Positions 23,201-35,800 of a DNA stretch of 64,000 bases are shown here, piece by piece. This stretch comes from Sarcocystis neurona (Eukaryota > Apicomplexa > Conoidasida > Eucoccidiorida > Sarcocystidae). Under the pieces are notes generated by a model. It was not told where the DNA came from and searched no databases. It saw only the letters and a list, made by a program, of their open reading frames with translations. The stretch spans positions 1,289,017 through 1,353,016 of the forward strand of contig KL647311.1 of assembly GCA_000727475.1 (NCBI GenBank), read 5' to 3'. Each line of letters starts with the position of its first letter. Within the stretch, counting starts at the first letter, position 1. The position numbers were made by a program, and so were the translations under genes.

Positions 23201-26200
23201 TATATGCGGACCTTCTCTCTCCATTTATTTGTTTGTGAAGAGGTGTGTCTGTCTGTGGACTTCCTCTTTGTTGATTTGTTCGTGAAGAGATGTACGCAGG
23301 GATTCCCTCTCTGTGAAACTTCGTTTGTGAAGAGATGTAAACACGGATTTCCTGTCTCCGCTAGTTTGTTTGTGAAGAGGTGCAAATTCGGGTTTTATGT
23401 CCTTGTCAAATTTCTGCCTTTTGTCAGGTCTCTGGCGACGCATCACGGAATTTACGCAGGCAACGGTAAGTTCTTCCGACTTCTTTTTCTCCCTCCTTGT
23501 CGCAGTCCTCGTGACAGTTTTGTCTTGTCACGAGAGTCGTGAAAACCACGTCTTCTATATTCATTCACATCAGTGTATGTGCGTATAAATGCAGGCATAT
23601 ACGCATATATATATATTAGGTGTAAGCATATATGTATGTGCACATACATACATATACATGTATATAGAGAGAGACGTCTGAATATGTGTGTAAGTTGGAC
23701 TGCATGTAAAACCATGTGTGTTACGTCTTTATTCATTTCTCTCTCTCTCTGTTTGTGTCTTTCTTTATATATATACACGTGCATATGTGTGTATATTCAT
23801 GAGTATAGGTTTACCATATCCTAGGCGACCCAGCTACAGCCGTGGCAGTAGGAGAAACACTGCGGAGAAATTATCGAACGACTCGCAGCAGTGGCAGCGT
23901 CAGCGTGGGTTGTGGAGGGGGTGCGGAGATCAGCAGGTGCTTCGTGAGGCAGGCGTGGTGGCCGGCTCTACCGTAGCAGCAGCCTCCACGCGAGTTTCTT
24001 CTGTCGATAGCTGTACGGTCTTCGATAGTCAGCAGCAACACCGAAGAAAAGAAACTGCGTCTGTATCTCACACAGAGCCGACAGATGCTCAGGCAGTAGT
24101 CAAATCTTTCTCTCTCTCTATATATAGTATATATGTATATACTCAAATCTCTCTCTCTATATATATAGTATGTATGTATATATATGTGTAGGTCCAAGTG
24201 CACAGGTACGTACATATGGGCGTGAATAAAAAGGGTGGGTGACACGTATCAAGATTGGGGAGTGAAGGGAAGTCGAAGTAGTTGTCAGCTGCAGGACAGA
24301 AAGGGGGGAAATACTTTTTTGGACCCCAAAGTCTTTCTCCGCACGCGCGCGCGCGCATTTGTATATGCAGCACATATCCCCCTTTTTTAGCCGGTCGCGT
24401 GCGTCTCTCATACACCCACATATATGTGTATATGCGTAGATTCTACAGTTCTAGGAGATTACGTATACTGACGTATCACCATTTGTGGAGAAGATCTATA
24501 TACGTAAATTTTGATGGGGCGTTGCTGGACACACACAGAGAAACTGAAGCGTACACGTATATCACCTGGTGTTGTAGATGCACGCCGCAGGTATGTGGGG
24601 CGGGTGTCTACTGCACATCGGTGAGAATACGCACGTCTGAGTCCTTTTTTTCATCCTAAAAATTTGTCAGCGAACGATCGGCGGCAGTCCTTCCTTTCTC
24701 CAGAACAAGTTCCTCTCTGTGCCTTTCCATGTTTAAGGATGTCCTTAGAATTCTCCCGGAAACACAGGCTTTCATCATCTGCTCATAGAAAGATGCGTTC
24801 GCGCGGAAACCGGCGGCCGATGCCGTATAAATTTATTTACATTTGTGTGTTACATGTGTATGAAGAAATGTATTTACACCCACACATATATATATGTGTA
24901 CTGGTACGTGTATATGTGTATGTGAAGAATTGTATGCGCATATATATATATGTGTTTGTATGTGTGTGTTTGTATGAAGAAATATATATATGTGTATGTG
25001 AGGCGAACCGACGCCTGGCCGACTGTACACTCGTCTACGTATACAAGCGACCCTTGGGCCTGAGCTTGTGTTACAGTAATGATTTGGATAAATATATAAA
25101 TATGAATATATGTGTATCGCTCTTTCTTTGTCCATAGGCGTACAGGTATGTGTGAATGATCGAAGAAAGGTGGTGAGCCGATGATAATAAGTCTTTTCAG
25201 CGCGGTGGCGGTGAGAGGGGACACGCGTCCTCCTTCGTGGCCGTCCGCTTTTTTTTCCTCGAAGTGTGTGCGGAGACGTTTGTCTGTGATAGGCACTGCT
25301 GTTGCCCTCAAAGATTGATGCGTGGGGGTTGACAGAAAGGAAGAAACTTTTTTGTGTCTGTCTTTTTACGCACGTGTGTGTGTATGTGTGCCCCGGCGAT
25401 GTCTGTCTGTCGTTCGCATATCCTCGACTCATTTTCGCAGATTTTTGCGTGGGAGAGTTTGTAGAAGACCAAAAGGAAAAGCTGCCTTTCTCATTCTTTC
25501 TGTGTTGGTGGGTAGGACGCGTGTTCCACCTCAGCGGAAAGGAAAGAAATGGCCTTCGCGGTTTCCTCAAGATGCCGCATTCTAAAGTTAGCAGCACGTC
25601 GATCAAGAGATTTATGGGCGCAGGACTTTGCCCGCTGCACGTGCGCAGTTACAAAGAAAATACGTGCGACGACCCCTACGTGAGCCGCATTTTCCCCCTC
25701 TCACAGCTGCGTCCACCAACACACACACGCACACGTCTGCCTCTTTTTGTGCGTCCCCCTGAATGAAAAAAAGGTCTCTGTTCCTCTCTGATATGCAGAC
25801 TACGAGGATGCGCAGGTAAAAGCTTCTCTCTCGCTTTCTCTGTTTACATGGGTACATGCGTATACATGTATGTATATCTGTGTATGTACGTATGTAGGTT
25901 CGCGTAGGTATGTACGATTTGTTCACGTATATATATATATATATATATGCGGTAGTCAAAATAGTCTCTCTCTCTGTGCTTCTCTCTCTCTCCATATATA
26001 TATATATATATATATACATATGCGCAGGTGTGTGTGTGTGTGTGTGCATGCGCCAGTCAAAATCTGTCCCTTCTCCCTCTGCTTGCGTCGGTACGTACGT
26101 TTCTGCGTGTGTGTTTATGTATGTATGCATTAGTCAAAGCCACCCTCTTTCCTTTCCTCCCTGCATCTCTCTTTAATCATGTAGATATATATATTTGTAT

Positions 26201-27551
26201 GTACGTGCACATATATGTGTATCGGTACGCATGTTTGTACCTCTATACATGTGTATGGAAGTGTGTATACATACATATATATATATATATATATATGTAT
26301 CATGTATCAGTGTCCACGTGTGTGTGAAGATCTGCTTGTGTGTATAGAGGTAGGTGTATTTGTTTGAATAAATGCGTGTGTCGGTCTGAATGTTTGTACA
26401 GTCTTCCTTGTGTCATCTGCCTGCCAGTCTGTCTGCATGCCTCTCCAGTGTCTGCCTCTGTGTGTCAACGTCGACGCAGGGGAAAAGGCAGCGCGGGCCT
26501 TTCCAACTGCGTCGTACGTAGACGTATATGTATTTCCACATGCTCGACGGCGGGCTGAGACAAATATGTGCGTGTGTCTCGGTCTGCAAGAAAGGAGGGC
26601 CTCACGCATGGGGGCAGGTGTCTACTGACGTGTGTTGTTGCTGTTCGTCTGGCTGGCAACGAGGCGATTTTGCTTTCTCTGGTCCGTTTCTATGCTGAAG
26701 AATCTGTCCATCATCTTCTTCTTTGGGCACGCGAGGGGTGTACCTTTCTCTGTGAAGGTGCGCCTCGGGAGATAGAGAATTTGACCTCCACTTGTGCGTG
26801 TGTAGACAAAGAGAGACACAGCTGCTTTTTGCAGGGCGTTATATTCGTTTGTGTTTCAGCAGTTGTCGGCGGCGGGGTACCCGCCAACACACTCGCGAAA
26901 AAGACAGACGCCTCTGCGCTTGCCCGCCCGTTTTGCTTCTTGTTAATCGTCTCTTTCATAAACAGCAGACGACTCGAGAAGTGGGCAGTCGAGTGCTATG
27001 CGCTTGCAGAAATATCCTCACCGTAGTTACTCGTTTTGCAGCGCAGCAGACGCCTCGGGAACTGACACACACACAGCAGCTGGCGGCATCTCCCCGACTG
27101 GGCGGGGCAGCACCCACAGCCCAAGCGCCTCTGTCTGCCGCTGCTGCAGATATGTTCGGTTCCCCAAGAAAGCGGGGTCGACCTGTCGTTTTTTGCCGGT
27201 GCTGCTCTTGCTGCGCTACCGCGTTCGACAGAAGCATCGGATTGACCGCTGGTTTTTGCCGGTGCGGTTGCTGTTGGCATTTGTGGCTGCCTGTTTCTTC
27301 TTTTCTGCGTTTAGACGGTTGTGCACCGGGCAGAGACAGCATTTATGGAGCAGACATTTCCGTCGTACAATTTACTGTTGAATAATTGCGAACACTTCGC
27401 CGCCTTCTGCAAGACCGGCGCAGGCAGCAGCCGTCAAGTGCGAAAGGCCGCGGTTGCCGCTGTTGCGACTAGCTCCTTGTTGGTTGGCACGGGCACTGCC
27501 GCCGGTGCCGGGGCTCTCCTTGCTGCGCTTGTTGACGCGCGACTGCGCTAG
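17269..27551 (+). CDS. LRAT/NC-domain (NlpC/P60-like) protein with giant Ser/Ala-rich N-terminus; four exons
   Basis: Proposed exons are 17269-22487, 23428-23465, 25516-25679 and 27315-27551, with donors gtaagt, gtaagt, gtgagc and AG acceptors. All phases agree, giving 1,885 residues. Residues 1 to about 1715 are mostly Ser and Ala homopolymer tracts with a few ordinary islands (about 1180-1205, 1285-1330, 1432-1456). The C-terminus is a full LRAT/NC domain: VGDHIY at the end of exon 1, THHGIYAGNG in the 38-nt exon 2, RVFHLSG in exon 3, and YNLLLNNCEHFAAFCKTG in exon 4, then a hydrophobic Ala/Leu tail that could be a membrane anchor. The family's catalytic triad is present: His1745, His1757 (12 residues apart, as in LRAT) and Cys1832. 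Known relatives are thiol acyltransferases/phospholipases acting on membrane lipids. The substrate here is unknown. The frame is open upstream of the chosen ATG to 17107, so the true start may lie upstream. Confidence 0.82.
22488..23427 (+). other. Intron 1 of the LRAT-domain gene, with microsatellites and a minisatellite
   Basis: The intron runs from gtaagt at 22488 to tttgtcag at 23427. It contains TA/CA-rich microsatellites (about 22950-23115) and four degenerate copies of an approximately 50-bp unit. A second AG at 22572 would create an alternative terminal exon (see findings). Confidence 0.7.
23225..23400 (+). repeat. Minisatellite, about 50 bp x 4, in intron 1
   Basis: Four copies share a core close to tttgtttgtgaagagatgt, at about 23228, 23275, 23322 and 23367. 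The segments between the cores are partly conserved (ggattycctbtct-like). The copies differ enough to be aligned individually. Confidence 0.75.
23466..27314 (+). other. Introns 2 and 3 of the LRAT-domain gene; microsatellite-rich
   Basis: Intron 2 is 23466-25515 and intron 3 is 25680-27314. Both are packed with (TA)n, (TATG)n, (CT)n and (GT)n tracts, notably 23600-23670, 24110-24190, 24890-24990, 25930-26060 and 26270-26300. A related unit beginning with gtcaaa plus a pyrimidine tract recurs near 24098, 24143, 25963, 26055 and 26132. ORFs within are attributable to these repeats, except for a coding-like island at 23831-24106. Confidence 0.65.
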
Positions 27552-28842
27552 ACGAAGTAGAGAACTCTCGTTTGGCTGCTTCGCTATCTTTGCGCCCGTG
27601 TAGGGGCGCCTCTCTTTGCTAGCGGTCTACTTTTCATGTGCATCTTTCAGTGACGGCGGAGAAAACGCTCGAGAGAAACAGTAATAATCTGAAGTCCTTC
27701 CTGTGTTGCTACGGCTTCGTCTATGTGTAAAAACGCGCACGTTCATCGAGCGTAGGTATATATATATACATATATGGTGGCGTCCGGAAGGTGCACTGTC
27801 TCTCTCTCTCTATATATATATATGTGCATTTTGGCGAGAGGGTTGCCGTTTACTTGGGTGTGTGTGTGCACAGGTGTCTGCCGGTGTGGGAGTGGCTGTC
27901 GGGATGCTGGTGTCACAGTTTAGCGTACGCATGAAGAGGAGTGTGACCTTGCGCTCTACGTATGTACGGCCTGTCTGACCGCTTCAGAGGGTCTATCAAA
28001 ATATGGCATTTTTCTGTCTAGGATGTATACCGCCTCATGTATCTCACTGCTCTCGCTCTAAGAATACGCGCGGGACGAACGAGAAGCATGCCAGCGCGCT
28101 ACCTGAAAAATTTGTTTCCTGCTGTTGATGGAGTTTATAGGGAAAAAGTGTGGCTCTAGGAACTTGCGCGAGAGTCACAACGCAGTCTTAGTACGAGTAG
28201 AACTTTTTCCTTCTTACGACAAGAACTCATTATAAACTTGCGTGTATGTGCGCCGCACAGCGACCTGGCGCAGACCTTTGTGTATATTTTCGTAGACATA
28301 TATACACATGTATACAGGCGTTTCCATGTGTACCGCCTCTTCTTGCGTGTTATGTGTATGTGCGCGTAGATAGGCCGTTCCTTTGTCTTCAAGGACGGAC
28401 AAGGTGTGTGAATTGTCTTCTCGCTACGCAGTAGTGAGGAGTTCACACTCCTTCTGCGTGCAGCTGTCGTGATCAGCTTCTAAACGAAAGAAGTGCCCTT
28501 TCCCGTGGAAAAAGGTGCAGAAGATGCGTGATAGGACGTTAGTCGATATCCGTACATGGGGATACACACGTACACGCAGACCTACACATGTGTGGGTCTC
28601 AGGCATACACTCGCGCAGACCCACATGGATGGACGTGTACAGCATTATCACCTATGAAAGCACGCAGGTACATACACATATATTTGCGTGTACTCGCCTG
28701 TCTGCACACATGCGTACTTGCACACACGCCCAAACAGACCGTGCACAGGCGTGTATGCACACGGGTGCGCCCAGTGTACACGTTCGCTCTCACGCACATA
28801 TTCGTATATGCACACACTCGCAGTCGCACACACACATACCCA

Positions 28843-28873
<31 letters not shown>

Positions 28874-31800
28874 ATATGTATATGTATATAGGTGTGCCTG
28901 CGTAAAGGCAAGTGCATACACGTACGGAGGGTCGCGGAAACACAGACGCAACTGCAGGATAGGCCCACGACAAAGACGACCTGCTATCACCTGCTGCTGT
29001 CTACGGAATTATTCGATGAAACGCTAATAGTACTTCGAATGAGTGGCTCGCCAGATCTCTTCTCCAATAGAGAACGACGAAGGCGGACGCCCTGCAGTAC
29101 TAAGTTGTCTTAAGCGTCCTTCGTCGACTGTAATAGGGCTTCTTCATAACACGCAGCTGTGCGAGATATTGTCCATCGTCAAGAAGCGGAGCTTCTCTCC
29201 TGGATTGCGTTAGTTACAGAGACTTACTTAGTAGTTAGCCTTGCTTTTGCTAGAATTCCCAAATGTGGGCAGCAACCCCGTGGTAGGATGGAGCTTCGCA
29301 TGTAATTAATTTTCTAGATAGGGCGTGAGACGCGTCTGTGGTAGTTTTTCGTGCCTCAGTCATGGTGCGTTACTGCAGGCTGCCCTTGCTACGGTTTTCC
29401 AATGAGGGCCACAATTATGTTACAATCGTGTGTGCAATTTCACAGGTCACGTTTTCATAGCCGTCAGTGCATTCCCTCACGAAGGGTCGAGTTCCAAGTA
29501 GAATAAATGAGTACTGCTTGGGGCGGGCACAGAAAAGTGGGCTCCTCAATCGGCTGCCATGCTAAGGCACGTACACGGCATGCACCACGTGACTTCTACT
29601 TTGCTCACGTACAATTCAGTAGCTTCTTTCTTGCGGTTGTTCGCGATGTCACTCCCGCCACACACACAGCATTTGTCTCTTTCAGGTACTGCCACTGACC
29701 GTCCGTCTTCACCACCGTCGTTAACTCCTCCAGGGGCCAGATCTCGTACACGGAGTCTCTCTGGAGCAGCCTGCCACGAGTGAGCTGACACGACCTTAAT
29801 GCATTCGCTGTCACAATTCAACGTTGCAATTTCATTGCGCGACGAAAGCCGTGACTGGAAGCTGCATCAATTCTCTCGTTAGCTACAGTTTGGTCCACCT
29901 TCGTCCTTACATTTCGCGCAGACACTTTCCGCATGCTTGGAAGTACAAATCCGGAGTAATGTGCTCGAGGAACGGCACTCACGAAGATTCCGAGTTCCAG
30001 TAGGACGCAGTCGACCTACGGGTATCACGCGTAATCTTTTCAGCGTACCGCCTCTGATTCGCCAGCAGAGAACCAGTTACGGGCAGCGCAGCGGACGCGG
30101 CTGCATGGGTAGAGTCTCCCGAAACGTTTTTCACGTTTTCGGAAGTTTTGCACATGTGGAAGCCTTTTGCTAATGTATTTTTTGCAGGCTTATTCCTTTA
30201 AAAGCGGAAATCCGCTCCGGATGAAATTGCGCGATAAATTTTCACGGGTTGTTTCACCGCGCAGCGAGGTCGGTTCCACATTTCCCGAATTGTGCCGGTG
30301 CCCCATTCAAGTTCTTCCATGTGGATGATCAGTTCATAAGTTACACCGATGCATTCATTTCCTTCCGTGTGGCTACGACTAGCCGCTGTGCTCGGTGTCT
30401 GCCTGCAGCCTCACGTTCAATTTTGTGCAAAGCAGACGCAAAGAATGCTGCTCAGCAAGTATCTAGCATCTTCAACTGTGAGGAACGTTGCTGGACAGGC
30501 GTGTGCGCTTGGGCATTCAATCTCCTTTCGTAAGTGTATACCGCGTCTATATCTAAACGCAGGTTGGTTGTCTCCTTCACGTTTCCCTATACGTAGGTTT
30601 TGTATCTGAGTGTGCGCGGCTAGTAGACGCAACTGCCTAAGCACAGTAGTTAAGGAAATGTAGCAAGCAGAGAAATAGGAAATCTCGTGTTCAGGAAGTG
30701 GCCAGAAAGATCGTCGCTTCACTGAGGACACAGCTACGCATTATACACACGGGATTCCCGTAGCGGCTCCAGTCTGGAAGGGTTCAGTACCGTCTATGAC
30801 TCACGGGCGTACAACACCATACGGTAGCAATCCGATTAGTAATGTAGTTTGTCAAAGACGGCCCAGTGACAAGTCTTGCAAAATACTCTACTGAGGGCCG
30901 TATTTTGCACGATTACTGAGAGGACGCGGTAGCAGGACGTACAGGAGGCAGAGACCGGCACCGCGATGTATGAAGGTGGGTGCAAATGTTTTCTGGGTAG
31001 AAAGATGCTGTTTCTTCATAGCAGAAAGCTATGGTGGTCTCGCTTGCAGACGAGTCGATTGACAAGTACGCTGTAGAAGTGAAATGTGGCGAAATCTAGA
31101 CTACGGATAAGCTTTCGTAGGTCCCGCATTTCGTTCGAGAGCTCCACTGGACGACCGAGGAGAAGGACGCAGTTTTGTTGTTTAGAAGCTCGATACTTCG
31201 GCCACATGCGATTGGAAAGTGCCAGTCGTGCACAACAGTGACTCGCAATCTAAGATGCGGGCAGAATACCTTGCAGCTGACGAGCGTTACTAGACCTCCA
31301 GAGCTGTAAAATTGCAAAATGGACGTCAGGGGGGTGCCGCGGAGGAATAGACACCGGCGATGGAGGAAGTTAGCTGCGCCTCTTCCAACACAGTTCTAGC
31401 GGCGTCGGGAACCCCGGACGTCGTCTTGCAGATCCGAGGTGTCGACCTGTTCTTAGAAAGATCAGCGTTGTTCCAAATTTTGAGTGATTACACGTGTCAC
31501 AGGCGCGCCTGTAGTTAGATGTGTTCTGTGTGGTTGCCGGCCATACGCAGTGCAGCATCTTACCCTGGCCTCCTGTCGCGCAAAAGAGGACGGCTGGGAT
31601 TTCACCCTCTCAATCAGTTTCGCTTAGTGTTGATGACTCTCCTGCCGCACGGAAAAACTGCACAGATGCATGTTCCACGGTAAGGCGCAGAAGGATTAAA
31701 CAGACGTGAGTGAAGCTAGGTGTCACTCCCTTCCGTCCTCCTATTCCACGGGCGGAAAATATTACCAGCTGCGGGTGCGGCTTTGACCTCTCCTTGCTTG

Positions 31801-32860
31801 AAACTCGTCATCTTGCGCCCACATTCAGAGGCCCGTGTGCACGGTATTTTCCACGTGGTGAGTAGATACGGAATGTTGGGGGGTGGTCACCACGGTGTCG
31901 TGTGCAGCTCGACGCGCCGCAGTCGATTCAGCAGAGCGGCCTCAATAGCCGCACCTCGCTGTTCGTTTCCTACTACAATACGTTGGAAAGGATCTACAAT
32001 TTTTGTCGTTCTCTTGTGGAACAATATATCTAGTAAAATTGTAGCAGGTCGTTCTCTACTGCATGGACGCGTGAGGCCTAAACCAGTGCAGCGCTCCCAC
32101 TTGAAATCCAATCAAACTGGTGGGCAACGCGCGGAGAGCAGCGAATGTGCGACAAAAATGAAAACATAGCTCCACATCTTCAGTTTACCTGTCCTTATAT
32201 TGCTTTTGCTCCTGTTAAAGCCGTGGTCTTCCCATGAGTCATGGTGAATTCGCATGCTTACTCCGGAGGAGCTCGGGTGCTGTCACGGCTTTGTGAGCGG
32301 CTCTTGCCGCCTTGCACGATGAACTTCCCGTTGCTTTTGGCTTGCGTATCCGCTCACGTCTTTTTTTCGCCCGTATGCCAAAGTCTAAAGAGGAATATTT
32401 GTTCTCCATCTCGTTCGCATCTGATTCCTGCAGTACTGCGTGTGAAGCGCTGCTGCGATGACGACACCGGTGTTGCACGACCAGAACATCTGATCCATGA
32501 AATGTTTTCCACCAGTCAAAATGCCGCGAATCACATGGATCACCGTGGCCTAATCCAAACACAGAGGAAGAGTCCAAACACTCCTTAGTTTTTCGCACGG
32601 TGTGTTCACCAGAAAGGAAGGTACGGTGTCGCTGGTAAAAGGTGTGGTCACAGCCTGTACTCTCGCACTACCCCAAAGAAGCTGCATATCGCGAACGGCA
32701 ACCACGAGAATCTCTGTGAGGAGTATGACGACCCTGGGGTAGTGCACACCGGAAGGGCTCGGTCCCGACAGCGTCACCCGTCTCATATTGCTGGATCTTG
32801 ACTGCCCAGCATCTACTCGTACTCCACATCTGATGTCGTCGCTCCGCGGAGGTAGCAGCA
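27552..32860. other. Intergenic; microsatellites, then repeat-poor sequence with no supported gene
   Basis: TA/CT/CA microsatellites occupy about 27757-27825 and 28560-28890. From 29 kb the sequence becomes repeat-poor up to and through the next gene. Short coding-like frames exist (28892-29113 +; 29605-29814 -, with EIWPLEELTTVVKT; 31887-32111 -), but none shows a recognisable family or convincing splice structure. Confidence 0.45.
31370..31600 (-). pseudogene. Possible remnant of an LTR-retrotransposon integrase zinc-binding segment
   Basis: The minus-strand frame contains VWPATTQNTSNYRRACDTC followed by NHSK. The spacing WP-x8-Y-x3-C-x2-C-x3-K is that of the H2C2 region of Ty3/gypsy-type integrases. 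The upstream histidine pair is not evident, the spacing to a preceding Gly-Gly motif is too short, and no reverse transcriptase, RNase H or integrase core can be read nearby. If genuine it is an old, degraded fragment; it may be chance. Confidence 0.25.
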
Positions 32861-35800
32861 ATGGCACCGCCACCCAGTACATTACGTAGAGGGACACACC
32901 GCGTGAATACTCCTCCGGAGTCTCGTAATGAAGCAATAGCACCACACATATGTGCCCTGTGCGGGAAAACAATCAGAGCTGGGGATAGATTTCTGACGTT
33001 GTCGGTCGATGGGGAAGCTGGATCCCGTAAACCACCTGCGGGACCCAGCGATACACGACTTAAAAGCACGGGGAATGCGACAATTTCACGAGACGCCATT
33101 GGGACTAGAAGGATCTATGGACACAGGCGAAACCCCGTCCCGGTGACTGCCACGTGCCATCTGAAATGTCTGCACTGCAATGAATGTGGATATCCCCTCT
33201 CAGGACCTCCACGAGGAACCGAAAATGATGATCGGGCGCTCCTGTTTGACAAGGGTGGTGCAGCAGCTGCGTATGAGGAAGCGCGAAAATCCGGAGCAGG
33301 CAGATCCTCCGGGCTCAGGGCATTCACTGTGGGGTTGTCGCTCCCAGGAGAGCCGGATGACCGGTGGGTAGCAAATATCTTTAAGAACTTTGTGGCCCAC
33401 GCAAAGTGTGCGGAGCACGTGTGTGCGGTATGCGGAGAGGTCATTAATCCTGGAGAACAGCAAGTTACGCTGCCAGGGAGTTTTAGGCTGAACGGTGGCA
33501 AGAGCAACGACTGCGGCGTGGAAGGTGGGCCGGATAATTCCGACTCCCGGGCTTCACAGCTCAAAAGGTGCACTAGGAAAACTGAAGGCAAAAAGATGAT
33601 TTCGCAGCACGTGCGATGTACACACTGCGCCACTTGTGGGCTGTCACTTGCGACAAACGTAACCCAGGAGTCCAGCGCTAGCGTAAATTCTTCTGCAGAG
33701 CAACCTCAACACGTGAATATTCTTCTAGACGACAGCGGGAGACCACACCATTCTTCGTGCATGGCATGCTGTTGCTGTCGGCAGCCGCTGTTCGGGAATT
33801 ACGAAGTTCACAGCTTTTTTGGCTATCTGCATATGTGTCAGCAAGCACTGGGAGACGACCCTCCCTTACTTCCTTTTCCTGTGGGCCGGGCAGCTGCGCT
33901 GTTCGGCTCGACGAAAACTCGTGGAAAGGCCTGCCTGCTGACGAACAGTCAGTCAACCAGTTTCACGCGAAATGGGTGCAGCACCGATACCAACCAGCTA
34001 CAAGAACTTGTCACTCCCCTCTATGGGGGCTTGTGCTGCTCTTGGTGCCAGGGTCGCGTCCCTTGCTGCGTTTCCTGTGAACGGCGTTGCACAGTGTACA
34101 CTGACGCGAATGGCCAACAGTTTCTTCCTCGAGCACTCGCCCCGAAAGCGCAGCGAGCGGCGGAGCTCGCAGCGGCCATTTCACTGGGTCACATAACTCA
34201 TCCGCCGCAGCCTCCAGCGTCGACCCGAGTGAACGAAGACCGAAAGTCCGGCACCGCACCTAGGCTTGTTCAATCGCGGGGACTCACAAGTGACGCGCTT
34301 GGCCGAATTTTCCCCACGGGCACAAGGGAGCAGAATCGACGCAGCACCCACGAAGTCACCGGAAGGGGAGCCTTGATTCCAAGGAACAGGTTGTCGAAGG
34401 CACAGTCGTCTCACGTGCTGAAAACTGCTGAAACGCACGGCGTGCTCTGCGGTCAGTGTGCCTCCCTCTCTGTGGTGGAGACGGAAGAACACCTGAGAAA
34501 CTGTGTCGACTTAATACTCCAGTTTTTTCGCGAGGAGGGAGTTACTTTCTCGGCAGAAATGATGCATCTGCAGCACCTCATGAACCAAGTGAGCGAAGAC
34601 CGTGAAGGGACAGCCGCCAAACGGCCCATGGGGCGGAAGTCCGGTAGTATCAGGCAGACCGAAAACCCTGTTCCTGTAGACTCTTCTGTGGCAGGACGTC
34701 GGCACTCCGGGCGGCTGATTAAAACTGGCCACTCAGAGAGTTTCGGAGTAAGTTCTAAGAGGCTGGTGTCTAAAGAGATGAGACCTCTTTACCAAGTAGA
34801 AGCGGCGGGTGTGCGTGTAGACTTAGTAGATTTTGATGCCTTAAATGATGGGCAGCCCCAGCATAACTCACGTTCATTCCTTTCTGCGGCCACCCCTACG
34901 TTTGCTTGGCTGCCAGCCGTACAGGCAGCCTGCGGAAGCGGATCTATGTCATTTTCTTCTTGTGGTAGGTTTTCAGGTTCTAGTAGGACCTGGGAATCTG
35001 CTTCATTGTCAGTCGTTTCTGTTTCTCCTTCTCAACTAATATGTGGATCCGCACCTCCTAGTGTCGGGGCGTCGACACCAAAAAGAACACTGGCCGGTGT
35101 TATCAAGAACGATGCGGACCAGCACGAACGTCCAGCGTCAGGCCAAACTGTTGCTGGGGAACCTTCAAAGTACTCAGAGAGAAACCTGCATGCGCTGAAT
35201 TGTCAAAGCGACGACAGACACACGGGTCGGCTTCACATTCATGCTTTTGACTCAGCGGTTGCAGGCTTGAAGGGTCATGAGCATTCTCGTCTGCTCTTCG
35301 GGCGGTGCCACGTTATAGAAGTTAGCCTAGTGGTAGCGGCAGACGCTGCCGCCCAGTTTGACAAGCAAGTAAAAGCGATGCAGAGGAAAAACTCGCAAAC
35401 GCACGCAGGAGGTGTGCGTGCAAGTTTAGGGAAATTTGGGTCAGCTGGGCGGGCACCAGCGACCAGCCGAGCTTCCAGTGATGTGGCGCTAAAACGCCTA
35501 GAGACATCTGTGCCCCGAGACACCTTTGCAGCAGCAGCTGCGTGCGCGGCTTCCGTAGAAGAAGAGGAGAACCAGCTGAGCCGTTGGCCCAGCGCTACCA
35601 AGCGAGAAGAGCGTGAAGAGGGGGGGGAAACCAACGTGGCAGTGACAGCAGGTGCGTTGCTGCTTAAGGGTTCTTTTGCGGGGGGACTGCTGAAGACACC
35701 CAGTGGTCTTCACGCCCAAGGTTTATGCGTGCGACTAGTGAAACGCCTGGTCGTCGTGGGTGGTCTCCCGCACGTTCTGGTCCTTCAGCATCTGGCACAC

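Noticed and set aside
22851..27010. Numerous Tyr/Ile/His/Cys-rich ORFs between 22.8 and 27.0 kb
   Set aside because: They are translations of TA/TATG/GT microsatellites inside the LRAT gene introns.
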